From JAZRWQ01 sp045599805 (lineage in GTDB: Bacteria; Bacillota; Clostridia; Oscillospirales; UMGS1783), in assembly GCA_045599805.1 (NCBI GenBank), contig JAZRWQ010000100.1:1-8045 (forward strand): a stretch of DNA of 8,045 nucleotides. The letters run 5' to 3'. Below are positions 5,587-8,045 of this stretch, piece by piece. The position numbers and the translations under genes are program-made. The notes under the pieces are model-generated. The model made no database searches, was not told where the DNA came from, and worked only from the letters and a program-made list of their open reading frames with translations. Every line of letters begins with the position of its first letter. The stretch's first letter is position 1.

Positions 5587-6180
5587 ATGAACTATCTTTA
5601 TATCATTTTTTCCTCAACAGATACTGCTATCGGTAAAAATATCCGAAAAATCACAAAAAATAAATACAATCATCTGTCGGTGTCATTGGGTGAAACGCCC
5701 GAAAAGCTATACTCCTTTTCGCGCTATTATTATACTGCGCCGTTTTATTCCGGCTTTGTAAACGAGTCACTCAACCGATATAAGAACGCTTTATTTAAAA
5801 TATGCCGCGTGCCGCTTAATGATGCGCAGTTTCGGCTTTTATCCGATGAGCTTGACAGCATCAAAAACGACAGTGCGGAGTATATATATAATGTTATCTC
5901 GGCTCTTGTATATCCCGGTCATAAACGCATTTACAAACAAAAGGCATATACCTGCATTGAATTCGCTGTCCATCTTTTAAGTCTTATAGGTTTTATTGAT
6001 GACGGATTTTATACATTCCAGTCGCTTGAAAAACTGCTGTCAGGCAACGTTGTGTACGAAGGGCAGGCGGTCGTTACCGATAAAACGGTATGGGGCGATG
6101 ATCCGTATGCGGAAAAGCTCGGCATGTTAAGCGGGCTTAAGCTGACAGCAAAAAATCATTTCAAACTTTTAAAAAGATAA
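5587..6180 (+). CDS. Uncharacterised protein, possibly permuted papain-like (NlpC/P60-type) hydrolase
   Basis: A 197-residue protein not recognised with certainty. The N-terminal strand YLYIIFSST is followed by a KYNHLSVSL segment (26-34) with H29. After a middle part rich in Tyr and Phe comes KAYTCIEFAVHLLSLIGF with C123 starting a helix. A histidine in an early strand and a cysteine at the head of a later helix is the arrangement of circularly permuted papain-like folds (YiiX/LRAT/NlpC-P60 group), which act as peptidases, amidases or acyl-hydrolases. This assignment is inference from motif order only. There is no signal peptide or membrane helix, so it should be cytoplasmic. GGGGTGAG sits three bases before ATG 5587; the GGTGA register of the anti-Shine-Dalgarno allows such close spacing. 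The gene has its own extended -10 promoter and ends at a hairpin, so it is probably monocistronic. Confidence 0.85.
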   Translation: MNYLYIIFSSTDTAIGKNIRKITKNKYNHLSVSLGETPEKLYSFSRYYYTAPFYSGFVNESLNRYKNALFKICRVPLNDAQFRLLSDELDSIKNDSAEYIYNVISALVYPGHKRIYKQKAYTCIEFAVHLLSLIGFIDDGFYTFQSLEKLLSGNVVYEGQAVVTDKTVWGDDPYAEKLGMLSGLKLTAKNHFKLLKR

Positions 6181-6184
6181 ATTA

Positions 6185-6214
6185 AACCGCAAATTCATGG
6201 ATGAATTTGCGGTT
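6185..6214. terminator. Hairpin terminator between convergent genes
   Basis: A perfect 14-bp inverted repeat, AACCGCAAATTCAT with its complement, has a 2-base centre, so the real loop is larger. It lies four bases after the stop of the 5587 gene and nine before the end of the convergent HAD gene. The + side tail (ATCTCTTTATTAT) is only moderately T-rich; the - side reads TAATTTATCTTTTT. It probably serves both genes. Confidence 0.78.
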
Positions 6215-6223
6215 ATCTCTTTA

Positions 6224-6901
6224 TTATAATATTTTTTTTATTTCAGCCAGGGATTTAACTCTGTATTCTATCGGGAAATCGGGGCAGGGAGAAGTACCTG
6301 TCGGCTCATACCAGCATTTGGTAAGATTCGCATTATATGCGCCGCGCATATCTGATGAAACCGAATCACCTATCAGTATGCACTCGCTTTTGTCTTTAAT
6401 CCCGGTTATTTCAAAGCATCGGTCAAAATATTCTTTATTGGGTTTGTTTACGCCTATTTCCTCGGAAATAAATATATATTTAAAATATTTATCAAGTCCC
6501 GACTCGTGAAGACGTATATGCTGTGTTTTGGCGATGCCGTTGGTTACCGCCCACATCTCGTATTTCGGGTAAAGATAATCAAGCAGGTCGCTGGCGCCTT
6601 TCGTTTTTATATATTGCTTTGAAAGATTCTCTCCGTATAGCGGGTTGAATACTTCTCCCGACATATTGATGCCGAGTATTGAAAATGTTTCGTCAAATCT
6701 TTTTATTTTAAGTTCATTCTGCGATATCTCGTGTTTTTCATACTTTTTCCAATATTTATCGTTGCATTTTGAGTATACGGCATAGTCGTCCTCATTGAAA
6801 TTCAGCCCTAAAGCTTTAGCTGTTTTAAGAAAGGCATTGCAGGCGCATTTTTCAAAATCCAATAGTGTGCCGTCAATATCCATAAGAATATATTTAAACA
6901 T
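6224..6901 (-). CDS. HAD-superfamily hydrolase, YjjG/YfnB-like nucleotidase
   Basis: A 225-residue HAD phosphatase with an alpha-helical cap. All four motifs are present: MDIDGTLLDF with nucleophile D8 and acid/base D10, VTNG with T120, K153 in GVNKPNKEYF, and IGDSVSSD with D179 and D184. The motif I context (TLLDFE), the cap length and the overall pattern best match the YjjG/YfnB group, whose E. coli member dephosphorylates dUMP, dTMP and non-canonical pyrimidine nucleotides. Activity on another small phosphate ester cannot be excluded. The start is set by GAGGG four bases before the ATG and by motif I beginning eight residues in. The gene is transcribed divergently from the TIM-barrel gene and converges on the 5587 gene across a shared hairpin. 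A - strand promoter is likely in the AT-rich gap (TATAAT on the - strand at 6937-6942), but its -35 is poor. Confidence 0.92.
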   Translation of the reverse strand: MFKYILMDIDGTLLDFEKCACNAFLKTAKALGLNFNEDDYAVYSKCNDKYWKKYEKHEISQNELKIKRFDETFSILGINMSGEVFNPLYGENLSKQYIKTKGASDLLDYLYPKYEMWAVTNGIAKTQHIRLHESGLDKYFKYIFISEEIGVNKPNKEYFDRCFEITGIKDKSECILIGDSVSSDMRGAYNANLTKCWYEPTGTSPCPDFPIEYRVKSLAEIKKIL

Positions 6902-6915
6902 TGTGCCCTCTCTAC

Positions 6916-6944
6916 TTGAAATTATTTATAATAAATATTATAAT
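6916..6944 (+). promoter_or_regulatory. Near-consensus sigma-A promoter of the TIM-barrel/NUDIX operon
   Basis: TTGAAA (6916-6921), a 17-base spacer and TATAAT (6939-6944) lie before ATG 6978. The ribosome site is AAGGTGG (6964-6970), seven bases from that ATG. No riboswitch or operator is visible in the roughly 27-base leader. Confidence 0.8.
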
Positions 6945-6977
6945 ATATAAAAACCATAAAAACAAGGTGGCATTTAA

Positions 6978-7769
6978 ATGAAAGAAAGATTTTGTATAGA
7001 CTTTCCGTACCTTAAGTTCAAAGACAGCGCAGAGGAAAAGCTGCGCATACTTAAAAATGCCGGTTTCCAAAACGTGTCGATAGATGGCGGAGGCTACGGC
7101 GACTTTATGCCTGCTTCCGAGATACCCGTTTTTGCCGATATCTGCGAAAAGGTAGGCATCAAGCTTATAAATTACCATCCGTATTTTATGAAAAATAACC
7201 TTTTGTGGCTTGATACTCCCGAAAAAGAGGATGTTATAGCCCAGCATATAAAGGCAATATATAACTGCGGCAAGGTGGGCATTTCTTCAATCATCGTTCA
7301 CCCCACAAGCGGTCCCAATAATCTGTATGTTTCGGGCATAGGCGTTGAATCTTTTAAGCGTATGCTTGAGTCTGCCGAGAACAATAACGTTACTATCTGC
7401 CTTGAAAACCTGCGCACCCAAAAGCATAACGATTTTCTCTATGCAAATATTCCTTCCGAATATTTAGGCTTCTGCCACGACACCGGTCATGAATTCGCCT
7501 ACAATAAAGGCATGGACTTTCCCGTAAGATATGCCGACAGAATGGCATATACCCATCTGCACGATAATAACGGTGTAGATGATCAGCATAAACTTCCCCT
7601 TACCGGTGAAATAGATTTTGAACGTTATGCCATGTTTTTAAACGAAATAAACTACACCGGTCCTTTAAGCCTTGAAGTTACCCATGTGGAAAAAAACTAT
7701 GCCGATATAGGCTATGAAGCCTATGTGAACAAGGGCTTTGAAACCCTCTGCAAAGTCTTCGGAGAATAA
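6978..7769 (+). CDS. Sugar phosphate isomerase/epimerase-like TIM-barrel protein (AP endonuclease 2 family)
   Basis: A 263-residue member of the xylose-isomerase-like TIM-barrel family, the usual length for a single domain. Predicted divalent-metal ligands are E143 in ICLENLR, D168 and H171 in FCHDTGHEF, H195 in THLHDN, D202/H204 in DDQHKLPLTGEID, and E233 in LSLEV. The LPLTGEIDF stretch is a family hallmark. Members include sugar isomerases and epimerases, inosose dehydratase-like enzymes and endonuclease IV. The absence of endonuclease IV-specific signatures and the short length argue for a carbohydrate substrate, which cannot be named. AAGGTGG seven bases upstream fixes the start. It is the first gene of an operon with the NUDIX gene one base downstream and is divergent from the HAD phosphatase. 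Confidence 0.93.
   Translation: MKERFCIDFPYLKFKDSAEEKLRILKNAGFQNVSIDGGGYGDFMPASEIPVFADICEKVGIKLINYHPYFMKNNLLWLDTPEKEDVIAQHIKAIYNCGKVGISSIIVHPTSGPNNLYVSGIGVESFKRMLESAENNNVTICLENLRTQKHNDFLYANIPSEYLGFCHDTGHEFAYNKGMDFPVRYADRMAYTHLHDNNGVDDQHKLPLTGEIDFERYAMFLNEINYTGPLSLEVTHVEKNYADIGYEAYVNKGFETLCKVFGE
7761..7764 (+). promoter_or_regulatory. Ribosome binding site inside the upstream gene's end
   Basis: GGAG lies within the last codons of the TIM-barrel gene, six bases before ATG 7771. The stop TAA and the next ATG are separated by a single G, so translation of the NUDIX gene is probably coupled to that of its neighbour. Confidence 0.7.
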
Positions 7770-7770
7770 G

Positions 7771-8045
7771 ATGATAAATACAACTCTCTGCTACATCAAA
7801 AAAGACGGCAAGTATCTTATGCTTCACCGCGTAAAGAAGGAAAACGACCTCAATAAGGATAAGTGGATAGGTATAGGCGGCAAGTTCGAGGATAAGGAAA
7901 GCCCCGAGGACTGCCTCATGCGTGAGGTTTACGAGGAAACCGGGCTTACCCTTACGCGTTTTTCCTACCGCGGCATCGTTACTTTTGTATCGGATGAATA
8001 TCCCACCGAGTATATGCACCTGTTTACCGCCGGTAAATTCACAGG
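7771..8045 (+). CDS. NUDIX hydrolase, MutT/8-oxo-dGTP diphosphatase-like (3' end cut off)
   Basis: Ninety-one codons are open up to the window edge, with no stop in the window. The first strand TTLCYIKKDGKYLMLHRVKK leads into KWIGIGGKFE and a complete NUDIX box at residues 37-59, matching G-x5-E-x7-R-E-V-x-E-E-x-G-L exactly, with metal-binding glutamates E52, E55 and E56. The family hydrolyses nucleoside diphosphates linked to another moiety. The NDLNKDKWIGIGGKFE context resembles the MutT/YvcI-type 8-oxo-dGTP diphosphatases of Firmicutes, but the specificity is not provable from this part. The start at 7771 follows the upstream stop by one base and has GGAG at a good distance. Full NUDIX proteins of this type are about 150-160 residues, so over a third of the gene is missing. 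Confidence 0.94.
   Translation, partial: MINTTLCYIKKDGKYLMLHRVKKENDLNKDKWIGIGGKFEDKESPEDCLMREVYEETGLTLTRFSYRGIVTFVSDEYPTEYMHLFTAGKFT

Noticed and set aside
6902..6977. Possible riboswitch in the divergent gap before the TIM-barrel gene
   Set aside because: The gap is only 76 bases, very AT-rich, and is filled by a promoter and ribosome site; there is no room for an aptamer.

Overview
The window looks like an ordinary chromosomal stretch from an anaerobic Firmicute of the class Clostridia (Oscillospiraceae/Lachnospiraceae-like, gut type). This is inferred from medium-low G+C, AT-rich intergenic DNA with near-consensus sigma-A promoters, AGGAGG-like ribosome binding sites and the protein families present. 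No phage, insertion sequence, CRISPR array, tRNA or rRNA was seen. Nine protein-coding genes are supported; the first and the last are cut by the window edges.

Region 1 (1-2534): the 3' part of a membrane-anchored, exported calcineurin-type metallophosphoesterase, then a GNAT acetyltransferase and a small VOC/glyoxalase-fold protein, all on the + strand. They end at a strong hairpin that probably terminates transcription from both sides.

Region 2 (2535-4607, - strand): a tight two-gene operon. The upstream gene is a COG0523/CobW-type G3E GTPase, a putative metallochaperone, carrying an extraordinary His/Asp/Cys tandem-repeat linker (26 His, 10 Cys). The downstream gene is a second G3E-like P-loop protein that has lost the metal-binding GCxCC motif. 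It is instead fused to a domain resembling the C-terminal part of the YcgQ/TIGR03943 (DUF1980) family, with an MTCC motif. This pair is the most interesting part of the window: a likely metal-handling module.

Region 3 (4608-6214, + strand): a divergent promoter region, an alkaline-phosphatase-superfamily phosphodiesterase, then a separately promoted protein of unknown function with a possible permuted papain-like His/Cys pair. A second hairpin terminator follows.

Region 4 (6215-8045): a YjjG-like HAD nucleotidase on the - strand. A near-consensus promoter beside it drives a + strand pair: a xylose-isomerase-like TIM-barrel protein and a NUDIX hydrolase one base downstream, probably translationally coupled and cut by the window end.

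Taken together, several genes encode metal-dependent hydrolases or isomerases (calcineurin-like, alkaline-phosphatase-like, AP-endonuclease-2-like, HAD, NUDIX) around a metallochaperone operon. A functional link between them is only a hypothesis.
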